From: Hymenolepis diminuta
Taxonomy: Eukaryota > Platyhelminthes > Cestoda > Cyclophyllidea > Hymenolepididae
DNA length: 64,000 nucleotides
NCBI GenBank assembly: GCA_900708905.1
Contig: CAADRB010000038.1
Span: 599,210-663,209, forward strand
Reading direction: 5' to 3'
This document shows, piece by piece, positions 1-13,079 of this stretch (positions are counted from its first letter, which is position 1; each line of letters opens with the position of its first letter). Made by a program: the position numbers and the translations under genes. Under the pieces are notes generated by a model. The model made no database searches. It was not told the DNA's origin and saw only the letters and a list, made by a program, of their open reading frames with translations.

Positions 1-54
1 TAAATGCTAGAATGTTCAACCAATGGACTACTTAATGATCTTGTTATAACTTAC

Positions 55-3000
55 TCTAGTAGTCTTCTGTTCTTTCGATCGTTTGCTTTTTCCACCGGGA
101 CCCCCACGATTGAGATGTCCACCGTGAGAAGCTCCAGGATGAACAGACATTGAGTCAGTGGTACCAGCATTCACAGAATTCGGTGCACCATGCTGCTGAG
201 AAGACGTGTCGCCACTTAAACATGAGACAGCAGCTGAAGTCATACAACCGAAGAGACTACTACAATCATCTTCATCCGGACTTCCGTCAGAATTTGGAGT
301 CATGGCTACACCTAAAAAGGAAAAACGGGGAGAATTTAGAAAAATATAAAAAGTTACTATGTCTGCTTTTTCCTCATTTTTTGATTATTAAACCACAGAG
401 GAGAGGAGAAGTAACTTCCTTCAAAATCGACTAAATGATTTTCTAACAAGAAGCATAAGGCGAACATGAATTTCATGAAGTTTTTTTTAGGATTCAATCC
501 TCGTCTGCAATTTCTTCAACTACTCGGAACTCTATTATTGAAATTATGGCTTTGAGATCTGCATGACAGTTTTGACAGTCTTTGCATCGATCTGAGCGTA
601 TACTTCTATAACGATCTATCACCACCTCTGATCTTGAATAGCAGGCTTCTGAAATTTTTGTATTTTGATAAGTTAACATATTCTAGAACATTTAAATATC
701 TGAAGATTTTTACAGACTGTCACTGGACGGATTCTAGGAATAAAATTCTTGGTTCATATTCAGATAGATGGTCATTACGCAAAATAGTGACATGAATTCT
801 TTTTCAAGCCTCATTCCACAAAGGTTCTCTTGGTTCAGTTTGTCAATATGGTTTTCAGCTTCTGAAGCGAATAATAAATTATTATTTGGAGATCTAAGTC
901 CTCTATATTATATTCTTGGTTTTATTTCCCATAATTTTCATGCAACATCTAGGATCTGATTTAGCTCCTTAGATTCTGACAGTTATTAATTCCATAGTGA
1001 ATTCAAAATGAATCATTTATGCTTTTACCTCACTGCACAGAACAGTGAATTATTAATCACTCGAAGCACTGGAGAGAATATAGTCCCCTTGGCCACAAAC
1101 ATAGACCATTTGAGAAAATTGGAATTTTAACGGTCGAACATATCATAACCATGAGCTATGAGATTTAATGCAGACTGTGTTCTAGTTGCTACCCACGCGA
1201 CGGCTCACGCACACACACGTGCTCAAACCAGAGAGATACCGCAGACGAGATATCGTGTTGTCGTCGAGACTCTACCTTGCGTCTCCCCCACCTTTATCCC
1301 CCCTAGCTTACCAAATGTCTCAAGTAGAATGCTAAATTTTTCGGTCGAAGATTTCCCCTGGTTGGTCTATATGAGTAACCATGTGAGAGTAGAGAACTTT
1401 CCCTACACGGATTCCCCCATCAGGCTGGCAACTAAGATCCCCAAAATCACTAGTTGGGGAAGAAGGGGAATACCTTCTGGCATGACTAATTTCCCCGTTC
1501 GATTCGTTCGAGGAGCATTGAGGGGAGGCCTTTTTTAGCTACGCTTTTCAAACCAATCCAGCTGTTGAGTTCGTTCTGTGTTTGTGAGACAGAAGGGACT
1601 GGGTCTCTATGGTACTAACTTTCACGAGTTTGAAAATAAATCCACCTGCAACTTTTTACATTTTTGATTTCCGGATTCCGCTGGTTGAATTCTTGAGTTA
1701 AAGTTCTCAGGGTTGACGAATTCAACATTGTACCTTCATATTACTAAATGCATTTTAAAGGTGGGTGAAAGAAATACTACAGAAAATTATCTTCTGAATG
1801 AGAGAATGCATTTTCTATTTGTCATAAAGTGACTGAATGTCGTCTGTGGAGAGCAAATAAATAATCTTTAAGATGTAGGAAATATGTTGAAGAAACGAAG
1901 CGCACCTGAAGAGTTTCAATCTGAGCGTAAAAAGAGATAAATCCTCACAACAATATAGAGATGAGCCTTAGAGATGAAGAAAATTTTTCAAATCAGTCAA
2001 ACCGGAGGTCACGAGAACTTTGCTTATCATGGCGTATTCAGCTATATAGATAGCCAGCTGCAAACATTAATTCTATTCAATAAAAGGGTCTGTAAAATGC
2101 AAGTCTCTGATAAAGGTGATTCTAGGGTATCCTACTTTGGCAAAGTAAAATTTTTTTGACACTTCCCTTATTAGTTTTGAAATTTTCAAATTAATCTTTG
2201 CTGATCAAATGAAATGGAACAAAACTTTATCAATTTGAGAATGATCTATTTCTGATGACGTTTTTCTTCTGATCTTCTTCAATGTATATCCATAAATGAT
2301 CGATTTGATTTTAAACCTACCATTTTCTCCCATTGGTCCATCAATCGAACTAGATGTACTATCCGACCGAGTTCGATGTTGTGGTTGTGGACTAAAGTAT
2401 GTGTTCGAGTCCCCACCATTTAGTAATTTCATTGAACCTTGGTGCTGTGCTTGGTGTTCTTCGATTGGTTTAAGATTTGAAGGTGGGATAGCAGGAGAGA
2501 GGAGAGTGAGAACCTTGGGTTCAGAGGTATCACCTTCCGCAAGAGTTGTTGCTGTAGAAATTACATTGGAGAGAGAATTACTTGCTCCATTATCAATCCA
2601 TTTGTCAGGCATCGCCAATTTCGCATCACGAAGACAATAAGGCATATCGCGTCTGTAGGCTATTTCTTCCCCTGGTTGAAGAATTGTGGAACATACGACA
2701 CAACGGAAGCATCCCATATGGAAAGTCTGGCTGCGAATACGAAGAACTAAATCTGCCTTCGTAATGGGCTGCTGGCAACCAGCACAACGCTGAAGAAAGC
2801 TACTGCTGGGGGAAAACAAAATAAATGGTGTTTTAGTTAACTCCTCAAAACACCCGGCTTAATTAAATTTTATCCTCTCTAGAGGGCTTAAATTAGTGTC
2901 AGAAAGCGTTATTTTAATTAGTTTTAATCAATACTCCTAAGGAAAAAAGTTGTTCCTCCATTTCTCGGAATGGGAAAGAAGTTAGCACAGCATAGATTCC

Positions 3001-4925
3001 TGTCATGCAATCATTCCTTCCCACTAATATATTTTAGAAATAATTTAAGTGGAAGTATTTTTTCTGTCTTGAATTCTATTTCATTTCTTAAACTGACAAC
3101 TATATATCTGACTTCCTAGCCAATTTTATGGATTAAAAAACAATATTTTAATCTATTTAATGAAATTAATTTATAAAATCTTTTATAAATCATTTATATT
3201 AATTCATAATTTATTAAATCAAATCATTAAGTTGTATTTTAAATTCATTATAATTTGATTGGTTTTAATCTCCTAATATGCCAATTTTCGTTTTAATACG
3301 AATTCTACGCCATCTATATATTAGAATAACAATCTTGCCAAGAATATATACGTAAATTTCTCTGCTCGCTTAAGCAAACAAGTGAATTGCCCTCAAACTG
3401 GCGCCTGGCAGGGGACAGGGGATGTGATTTGGAGCTCTGATTGGCATCATACGAGCAGCTCTGAGTAGCGGAGGACATTATCCCCATACATCCTTAGTCT
3501 GGGAATGGTATAGGTACTGCAGGCACATGGGAAAGGGAATGCAAAAAGCGATGAAGGGAGGGGTAAGGTGGAACAAGCATTCGACTCTCGAATGTAAAGT
3601 CTCCCCCAAACCCTTTTTCCGATGGGCTCTCTCATAGAGCAGAGTAAATATCCTCCATTAATGGTACCATGATTTCAAGGTGATAAGACTGATGAACAAC
3701 GTGTTTTGTGAGAAGCTGTACTCTCACCTCTCTGCCTAACTGGTGTTTTATGCAAATTCCATCTCATGAATTCCGTCAATGTTTATTTTTCAATCGTAAG
3801 CCTGGATTGTACATATCAAAGATACTCTTTTAAGCTAAATGAACACTGTGGATAAGGGTATTGATCTGTAACTCTAATGTACATATATAATTGTTAAATG
3901 TGAACCTGAGTTAGATACCGAACATTTTCTCCTTTCCACCTCACAACTGCGCGTTTCCATTAATTCTTGTCCAAAACTCACCTTCCTTATAGTTTTTGTC
4001 GCAAAAATTGTTCAAGTTAAGAGACGATTTCAGACGACTGAACTTAAGACTTTTTGTTAAAATAATATTTCGAACATGCCACCATGATCCTTAAACATCC
4101 TTACAAATAATTGAACCACAAAATGCACACATGTGAATGAGATTATTTTTAAATTAAATGGTAAGAAATGTTTAGTCTATCTTTCTATTTGTGAATCACT
4201 TAAAGTCTCCATAGATAGTCCAGATACATTTCACAGCTGCATATAAGATAATACGGGGTCACGGGATCTACATTTATCACTCAGGAGGATGGAATGTTGA
4301 GATAAACATAATTGACAAGCAGACGCAGCGGGATCCCATTCGGCCCCCACACCTAGATTTCCTCAAATCAGGCCGGACTCCCCGCGGCTAAATTTAAACA
4401 TCATATGTCAAGCTTTGCACGTGCAGAATTGGATATTTAACACCTTCGAGACCGTTAGTTTCTCTCCCCACACCGTCTTCGTTATATACATTTTTATTCC
4501 TGTCTCCCCCGCCCGTAAATATCATGTCCCATTCCGCAACATTAGACATCGGTAACGTGACAAAATATCTGCAAAAATGAGCTTGCTTACTGCTCTTAAA
4601 CTGGGTGTAAAAAAGACAGACGTTAAACTAACGTAAACCCAAACGTACTTGCAATAGTCCTCCCGACAGTATGGTTTTCCATTGCGCACAAAACAGGAGG
4701 TTTGATCCGAGAGTCCTCGTTCACATTTGTGGCATTTGAGACACCGTCCATGCCACTTGAGATCAGGTTGAACATGCATAATGAAGGGATCGTAAATTGC
4801 TGCCCCACAACCGAAACAAACGGCTTCCTCTTGATTGGAAAAGGGGGTTCCCATGTCGTGCTCAGCTGTCATTGCCACTGGCATTGACATTTCTGGTCCC
4901 GTAGTGGGCTGGAGTTCCATGTAAC
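55..4925 (-). CDS. isl: LIM-homeobox transcription factor, Islet type (partial)
   Basis: Three exons read right to left: 4925-4649, 2805-2321 and 311-55, with phases that join cleanly. The first exon encodes LIM1, with zinc ligands in the series CFGC...WHGRCLKCHKC...C, and ends inside the YC(K/N) link. The second encodes LIM2 (CAGC...FHMGCFRCVVC...YCLRD) and a linker rich in Ser and Thr. The third carries an acidic/Gly-rich linker ending in KEQKTTR, the usual entry to an Islet homeodomain, where an intron (gtaagt) begins; the rest lies left of position 1. The spacing of nine residues between LIM1 and LIM2, and LIM1 motifs such as CFVRNGKPYC, fit Islet better than Lhx1/3, Lhx2/9 or Lmx. The family binds DNA and LDB cofactors in the nucleus and specifies neurons. 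The first Met (4920) sits five bases after a splice acceptor, so it may be the true start or follow a further 5' exon. Confidence 0.85.
312..2320 (-). other. Intron of the Islet-type gene
   Basis: Intron of about 2.0 kb between the LIM2/linker exon and the exon that enters the homeodomain. It starts gtaggt (donor after 2321) and ends in a pyrimidine-rich tract and tag at 312-314. A plus-strand open frame at 1158-1538 lies in a slightly GC-richer patch but has no recognisable domain. Nothing else is supported. Confidence 0.75.
2806..4648 (-). other. Intron of the Islet-type gene
   Basis: Intron of about 1.8 kb that separates the LIM1 and LIM2 exons. The donor is gtacgt just below 4649 and the acceptor is cccccag just above 2805. 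A very AT-rich stretch lies at about 3120-3260 and GC-richer patches at about 3400-3660 and 4320-4520. No coding exon is seen. Confidence 0.75.
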
Positions 4926-7900
4926 CTATGGAGAGAAAACAGTGAGATTTTCATTCAGATTTAAGGTGATAGAATTTTTTGGTTTATAGGAGAGGAGACG
5001 GAGTGAAGGTCAGTTAGCCTATCTGTGGCTGCTGAACTGATTAACTCCACCTGATAGACTTTAATTAACCTAATGGAAAGGCGCTTGATTATGTGGTGGC
5101 GTTAGCGGTAAAATGAGTGAGCGGTTTTATCCCCCTTACCTCTCAAGTCTGCTATGCTTACCCATTGACCACTCCCACTCTCAATTCTATTCGAGCCATG
5201 ACAGGCGGAAGTTTGTGAGGAAGCTACGACTTAATTAGTAAAAACTATACGCCACCCATTTTTCTATTTATCTACTCGAAAGGAGATGGTCACAATTCGA
5301 CTAAACATGGCTTTCACTATCGTTTAAATGAAAGTACTAGGATAAAAGCAGACTTTATACAGAATTGAAAGCTTGGGATTATTGCAAAAACGGACAGAGA
5401 ATCTTTAATGGGTGTTATAACTGTTTATAAAGTAGAATTTATAATTCTCTTCACTCTTACTACTTAATTAAATAACTCACTTTAGTGAATTACGAAAGAG
5501 AAAGAGAGATTTTTAAAATTTGAAGATCTAACACTTTTGGCAAGCTGCTTTTTAAAATTCTCTCTAGCAATTCGATGAAGGCTTCTTGACGGATTTAGAT
5601 AACCCCTCTACAAGCGACACACTGTATGTCAGATATGTCTGGAATTCGATCCATTCCCTTTTGGCACCTCGTTAATCACTTTTTGTTTGAGGGAGAAAGT
5701 AAGAAAATATAAAAAAACCATTTTCAGCAGGTGATATATGATAGCAAATGACGAGACTTGACAAGATAGGCTATTAGGGTGATCCAAATGCTTATTGATT
5801 GGAAAAATCCTAGCAAATTTTCTAACTAATTTTAAATGTCTGTCCTTAAATTGTTCATTTAATCTGGTTAAATTTGCACTACAAGTTCAATACTTAAACA
5901 ATCCAGCACAAATACTAATTTAATAAATGGTTTTCGTGACAGAAAATAAAGGGATACTTAATTTTCTCGGTCCAGATAATTAAACTCCGATGATTTCTTA
6001 ATGAGGAAGGCTTCGAAAACTTTCTGATATGATAAATAGATCAAATTGGATCCAAAGTATTTAAACCCTCTTTAAATCACAAAGAAGTTAGCAACTGCGT
6101 CGATAAATTCCAAATGCAGGACATAGAAGTTGTTTAGTCTAACAGAAATACAAGAAACAGAATCTTTGAGATTAAAAGGCTTATGATGTTATCACCTTAT
6201 ATCCACCGAATTTAGTAATCGAATCCATCGACAAACGGTGGAAAGAAAAGGATAAATTGTTATTTTATTCAAGAGCAAATAAATCTCGCATTATAATATT
6301 CCCTCCATTTGTTGCTTGTAATATTCAAATAAGTTAACAGAATAGATTAGTCGAGGGTTTTCATAATCAATATTAACGAAAACAAATTAAAATATTATCA
6401 TTTCACGGAAACTCTTTTATGTATGAATTAAGTATTTATGCTACTTTCGCCACTGTTTAATAAGAGGTTAAATAAAGAAATTCATGGGATTAAAAGCATA
6501 TCTTTAATTCAATTGACATCTAATTAAACAAATGGGACGATACAGTTAATATAGCTGTTAAAGAGTAAATATCCTTCATCTACTGTGAATGATTATTGAA
6601 CTCTAAAATATACTGTAGACAAAATTTAATACTTACTTTCAAAATAAGAATTTCGAACAGTTGTATTTCAAAATAAGACAAATTTGCATACTCACCAATA
6701 TTTTTAGATTCCTCGTCAAGATCCATACCGAAACCAACCGTCATGACGTTAAACAATTTGTGATTACCGTATTAAACTGCAGCTCCAAATCCACCTGGGG
6801 GGTAAGAAATCTCGGCGGTGCGCTGATTGGTCTAAATGGCTAGCGTAGTTGCAACCCGTATCATTCCCACATTGTGATTAGCTGCAGGTAGCGAGAAGGA
6901 CGCACATTGGCTATGGCGCGCGTCGCTCTTGCCAAATATACTCTTGGCATCTTACATTCCATTGGTTAATACGATAACCTTGGAAAGGAAGGAATTGTGT
7001 GCTTGTTTTTCTGAATTATGAAAAAAGTACCTTAATCACTACGGAATTTTAGTCCACTTTTTACAATCCTATATGACTGTGACGTGAATTTAAGGTTCCT
7101 CTCTTTGACAGTTAGTGTATCATGAATTTTTGTTCAAATTACTCAACTAGGGAAATACCAACTGCGTCGAAGTAATTTATTAGTATGAGATAAAATTTAT
7201 TTTTTTAAATGGATTTACAAGTCACGGTACCAATATTTACGGGTGGTTAACATGTATTTTGGGGTTAGGTCATTAATAATCTTGTGTCCTTCAAATTTAT
7301 TGGTACACTTTACACTTAAATGACCTCTTATGTTTTGAATGACGAAGAATCCATAAGTAAGAAAACTTGTTCCAATTTTCTCCTTGTTATTGAATATTTG
7401 TCAAAAATTAGGTCTGAAAGAAAAATCTCAGAAATTTTGAAGCGATCGCCATTACTTGATGAACATCTAATATTTTTAATGAGTTAATAAAGTATTCAAA
7501 TAAAACGGGTTGTATTAAATATATAAATATAATTATAAATCAGACCTTCTAGACCTTGTAGCCTGGCAAGCCAATAATTGCGACAAATGTATGAATTTAC
7601 TTCCAGGAACGAACGTGGAAAAATAATAATCGATAAAACAGATGCACAAGGGATGAAGCCTGTAAATTCTCTTCAAGTGCACCAAAAATATTCGAATCGG
7701 TCTCCCAGAATTAAAGTAAGGCAAAAGTTGTATTTCTTAATGACAAAGGAGAACTTAAAAACGGAAATGGTTGACTAGTTCAAATAGGGGATGAGAGAAA
7801 ATAAAGGATGAAATTTGAGAAATAAGAGAATCCCAATTCAACTGAACTTTAAGGTCGTCATCCTAAATATATAAGTTTGTTAGTAAATTAGTAGATAAAC

Positions 7901-10900
7901 CCATAAGTTTGATAATTATTTTACTTCCATTTGATCTCCAAAGGGAAATTGTTCAGCAGTGCCACTTAGGAGCTTAGGTTTATTGCAGCAATACCTGACA
8001 TTTCAATGTCAAAATTTCAAGATCTGATATCTAGATTATTCACCAGAAAGTTTGTGTATAAATCACTTGATATTTACTTGATATCCACTGTCCGTATCGT
8101 TTAGATTTGAGTGACAGTCACCCAATTATTTTTAGTTGACGCACCGACAAAACATAAGCTCCAACCTAAATTTGTTCAGAAATTCAATTCAATGAATTTA
8201 GAAGTTATCAACAATGATTTTAGTATAATTTGTGTAAAACAAAACGTCTATTAAAAATTCTGTTTTATTTTCGGGCTTAGGAAGATGAAATGACTTGAAG
8301 TAGTAAAACAACTATCATAAATAATCAAACGATCAATAAGCACCAGAGATTGTGGATAAGAATTTGATCAGTAATCCAGAGGACAAATTGTGATATTTTT
8401 CCATTTTTTGAACACAAAACATTGCACTGTCTATTGGATGAATATTCCACAACCCCAATCTAGAAATTAAATGATGCAAAGTGTTTGACGCTCTTCTTCC
8501 GATATCCTTCAATAATTCCCTAACTCCATTCCAGTAGCAATTTTCCTCATTGATATAGGCTATAATAATACTCAATTATAATTATCTTCTTTTTAGTGAA
8601 ATTCTTGTTGGTGTTACGCCCTCCTTCCCTTCTCTCGAAAATTATTTGTAAATTAGAGTTATGAGAAAATATAGTTATAATAAAAGCACTTTTTTCTGAG
8701 TTATTTTTAAAAAAATGTTTCTTTATGCTTAGATGGCATTCACTGCTTCAGTCAGAATAAAGAGTTAATATGATATGAAGGAAAAGTGCATTCTTGAACT
8801 ACTCCCATCTTTCACTTTTCCTGGGTGCTTTTTTAAAAAGGATGGGTTTTCAAGATTTCATTAACGCCGGTTACATATGTCTTACTTCAATAAAATATGA
8901 ACCTGAGTTTTCAATTTGCGGATGACTGAGAATGATTCTGGGATAATACTCCTAATTCTTCTGAATCAATAAATATTATTTCATTTCATTTCAATAAAAT
9001 GATCGGTTTTTGTTCGTATTAAAAATTAGTAGTAGATTTACAATGGTAAAATATTCTTTACCTTCAAGAAAATTCAAGAATATTGGGAGAAAATTAGATT
9101 GATTTTCATGAACGAAGATTTGGGATCATTTTTAATTTCATTATCACTTATTTCACGAATCAGATCCATTTTGTTTGAGACAGAGAGAGATTTTACATCT
9201 CTAGTTGGTCAAGATTAAAAAATTAGTGATTTTGCCACTCTTATTTTCATTACTTCAGAGCGTTTTACATATATAAGCTAAAATTTACACCTTTGAAATC
9301 ACCTTACAATAATTGGGCAGAGATGCATAGCTTTTGAATTCTAGTACATTGGTGAAAGAGCTCTGTGAGCCTTTATGATTACCTGTCGTACTTCTGACAC
9401 TATTTCCCCCTCATTTCGTTGGACGGTCTTGATTTCGGAATAATTATAGGAAGGCACACATCCGATATCGTAAAATATAAGAGTGTTACATAGCCACTTT
9501 CTTCTATACACGCCGGTTGTAAAATGACGAGAAATTTTTTAAGCTATTACAAAATACTACTTCATGGTTGTTTGTTCACCTAAAATAGAGTATTCCAGTT
9601 GTTTTAGGGTCCATTGACATCTTTTACATCTTCAGTAAATTATTTTGCTTTTAAAGAAAATTTTTACTTATTTTTTCGTTGCAAATCTGGCTTTTTAGCC
9701 GCTGAGCGTAAGAGACCAGAAATATACACCCACTGAAGTCCTTGAGATATTCGAAATGCCTTAATAAGTAGTCGCTTTCAAACAGTTGCGCCCCACTGAG
9801 CGATCACTGAAGTATGACTTTAGAACTGAGGGGGAGGGGAGAGGTGGGGGGTTGGTGTGGAGAGGAAATATATTGAAGGTTTCAGAACTTTGTGGCTAAA
9901 CACCATCATCGATCAAGTGGAAATAGGTACTTAACCATCCCTCCATCTCCCTTCATTTGGAGCGTAACTGGATTTCTACGTATACTATATTCACCTGAAG
10001 GCGTATTTAATAGCAGAACGTAATATCTACCTTCGTGGGTTTTTTGAGGAAATATGTCTTATTTATAGATAGCAAAGATGAAAACATGACATATACTAGC
10101 AAAAGTGGAAAACGCCAGTACGCGAAGTTTAATTTGATTTGAGAAGTGACCAAGAGACTATCCTGAGCTTCATAAACCGAATTCCCCAACCCTCTCCTCC
10201 TAATTAAGAACTTTAAGGCTAGCATCCATTTCATAAATAAACAGAAAATTACCCTAGTTGAATTCATATTCTCATATTTGGATCTCAGTCTAAACTGATC
10301 ATACTTCAGTTTGAAAGTTGAACTTATTGAAAACACTCTTTTGCAGATAATTATCATTTTATAAGACTCGGCGCGCATTTATGTGGAATAAAATCCATTT
10401 AATGCGTGGTCAATTCTATCTGACATGCTAGAACCGGCACTAAAACATCTCCTTATTTAAACACTGAGCAAAAAATAAACGAGAGAATTAAAATTTATTT
10501 GGCCAATAATTGGGTGATGACAATTAATCCATGCAAGGTGGACAAATAGAGTTTTTGTTTTTTTTGTCCTCCCAATTGAGGCAGCTCCCGCCAGACAAAT
10601 TTATTTAAAAACGACAGCTCTAAAGTACCAGGGTGTGAGTGTTAATTTAGGCTCGTCCCCGGACCTGAGTGAAGTGAGATTTCTATCAAGGAGGGGGGGA
10701 GGGGGTGGACCTAGACTGAAGATGGGGGAAGAAGTGACGCGGAGACTGTGCAATGACCACCTGATGGACCGTGGATGGCTGGAGGGTTGAATAAAGAGTG
10801 GATGTTCTTGAAAAATTAACCCAGGTTGCAGGTGCAACACTTAACGATCAGATAGTGTGCAAAGGGAGGGGTGGATGAGTATTTATTTTCTAGACTTTGA

Positions 10901-13079
10901 ATTCTGTTCTTTATGAGGAGAACGTGGTCTTAATACTTTTGGAGATTTTATGACCTTAGTTTCCCAAAACAGCGATATATCCCAGAGCTCAATAATAACA
11001 CGGAATTGCCTTAATGGTAGGCTCTACATCAAAATTATGCAGGTCAGCAACATTGCAAGCTAGCCCATTTTAACAATTATGTAAAATTAATGAGTAATTA
11101 ACCATAAATTGTGAATTTAATTTTTTATAGTCTACTAGTTGGCAGATCATCTTATGGTTTATGGTGTCTTCTCATTTAATATTTTACTAAAACTGCTGAT
11201 ACGGTGGATATTGCTTGTACCTAAATCGTTGGTTGATTATTGGGAATGTATTCGAAATTTTGTGTATTTCTTTTCAATTGTAAAGGCAATAAAATAAGAA
11301 AAATTGCGTAAACCAAAATAAATTTGGAATGATGATTCGAAAACGAAATTTTGATAACAGGCAGGACGCAAATGAAACATATTTCTATATTTTTCGAATG
11401 ACTGTAATTCAATTTGGCTTACATTTTCTATAAATCTCTAAATTCATCCTGCTAAATGAAGTCTTAATTTCTAATGTGAGAAGAAGATGCAGAAAACAAT
11501 TATCCTTCACCTTTCTTGTACCATTTCCACAATGAATTCCCAAACTTACTCAAGGTAGCTCCTACAAAAATTAATAGATTTGAGGACTTTTGAACTCTCT
11601 GTTAAATAAGCTTATATTGAATTACTTGTTTACTAATCAATATTGACCAGAGAAACTAAAGATTTAAGCAGTATGATATATATAATCCCGAACCATCTTA
11701 GATTGAGGCGCTTGAACTAGGATTGTACATTTGCCTCATAGAAAACTGAAGATATTACTTTCACTTTTTTGTAACGGGATGACGGTTAAAACAGCTTTCA
11801 TTTTAATAGGTGAGAAAATGATACAATAATTATTCTCATAATATATAATTTTTTATTGGATGTCATAGCACATCTACTTAGAATAATAATAGTAATTCCC
11901 AAGCTTATTTGAAAGCATTTTCAAACGCTCATCTTGGGTAGAGAGTGGTGAAAGACACTACCACCTGCTAATATTAAGTAGGTTTAGCCAGTCGATTGGT
12001 CATTCATTTGATTTTGGATTCTGGTTGTCCAATGTTTATTAAATAGGTAATTCAAATTTCATTATTCGTCCTCTGGAATAAAGCAAATGTCCGTCTACTA
12101 CATCCGGTGCTTATTGACCGTCCTTTATAATAAAGAATAGACGCTCTTCTTACTTTTATTCATTTTTTCTTCCAATGGTGGAGAAATCAAGATGATCTTA
12201 CATAATAGTGAATAGCTTACAGTTTTAACGTACGAAGATGAGATAGGTAAAAATCTACGTTAGCAGAGAACATTAAAATAGTTTATTAAGTGAAGCGGAC
12301 AATAGATCCAGGGCATTAGAAGTTTCTTACTCTATCTGAAGTCGAAATTTATCAAATTATCCTCCCTTTACCTTGACGAGTACGGTTCACTGTGTCATGT
12401 CCTATTGTTCCAAAGTTTAAATCTTCCCTAGGTTCCTCTCTAAACGTTCATGTCGGCAGAGATTAGAGTTTATTGGTCAGTTAATTAAAGTGAGTCCCTG
12501 GCCACACTATCTCGATATATTTGTTATTTCTAATAACCAAGTGAACTGAAGATGTGTTTTAGGAAGAAGAAACAGATTTTGTGTTAATCTTCACCCTCAA
12601 ACACTAATAATTCCTTATTGAAGTAATTTTCTGATGATTAGTCAATGTCATCCGACTAAATTAAAGTAGAGTTTCAATTTCAAATGTATTTATGGTCTAT
12701 TTACGATGATAGACATATGATGGGCTATTGGCGGCACAGTAGAGTAAATTTCTGTGATATCACACAACGGTTAAGAAACGTATATATAGGCTTTTGGAAG
12801 CATACGAAATTAACATATTTCTCGAACAGACTTCAAAATATTTTGCTTGTCCCTAAAATAGGTATTTCGATGTGATCAGAAAAAGTACTACGTTAGTTAT
12901 AGTAGGCATCGTAATATTCTTTTAGTCTCTACATTGTTCTCACAATCTCAGTTCAAGATTTTATCGTATTAATCTACACTCGAATGAGTATAAATCTGAC
13001 CATTATTTGCATGATAAATAAAGAACTATGATTAATAATTAATTTATAATCATTAAAACACAACTTTTTTAACCATAAA
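4926..13079. other. Long non-coding stretch upstream of the Islet-type gene
   Basis: About 8 kb with no reading frame that resembles a protein family. It must hold any upstream exon and the promoter of the minus-strand Islet gene. It is mostly AT-rich, with GC-richer islands at about 6770-6970, 9780-9960 and 10600-10860. The island at 6770-6970 has clustered ATTGG motifs and is listed separately. Confidence 0.6.
6770..6975 (-). promoter_or_regulatory. GC-rich CCAAT-box cluster, possible Islet promoter
   Basis: This short segment is richer in GC and CpG than its surroundings (for example ggcgcgcgtcgc) and holds several ATTGG motifs: ctgattggtc near 6820, acattggcta near 6905 and ccattggtta near 6958. 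ATTGG on the plus strand is CCAAT on the minus strand, the direction of the Islet gene about 1.9 kb downstream. That it is a promoter is inference; no transcription start is visible. Confidence 0.3.

Noticed and set aside
1158..1538. 126-residue plus-strand open frame in an Islet intron
   Set aside because: No recognisable domain, His/Thr/Pro-rich low-complexity start, and it lies inside an intron with good splice sites. Its length fits the locally higher GC content.
2296..2640. 114-residue plus-strand open frame
   Set aside because: Antisense shadow of the LIM2/linker exon.
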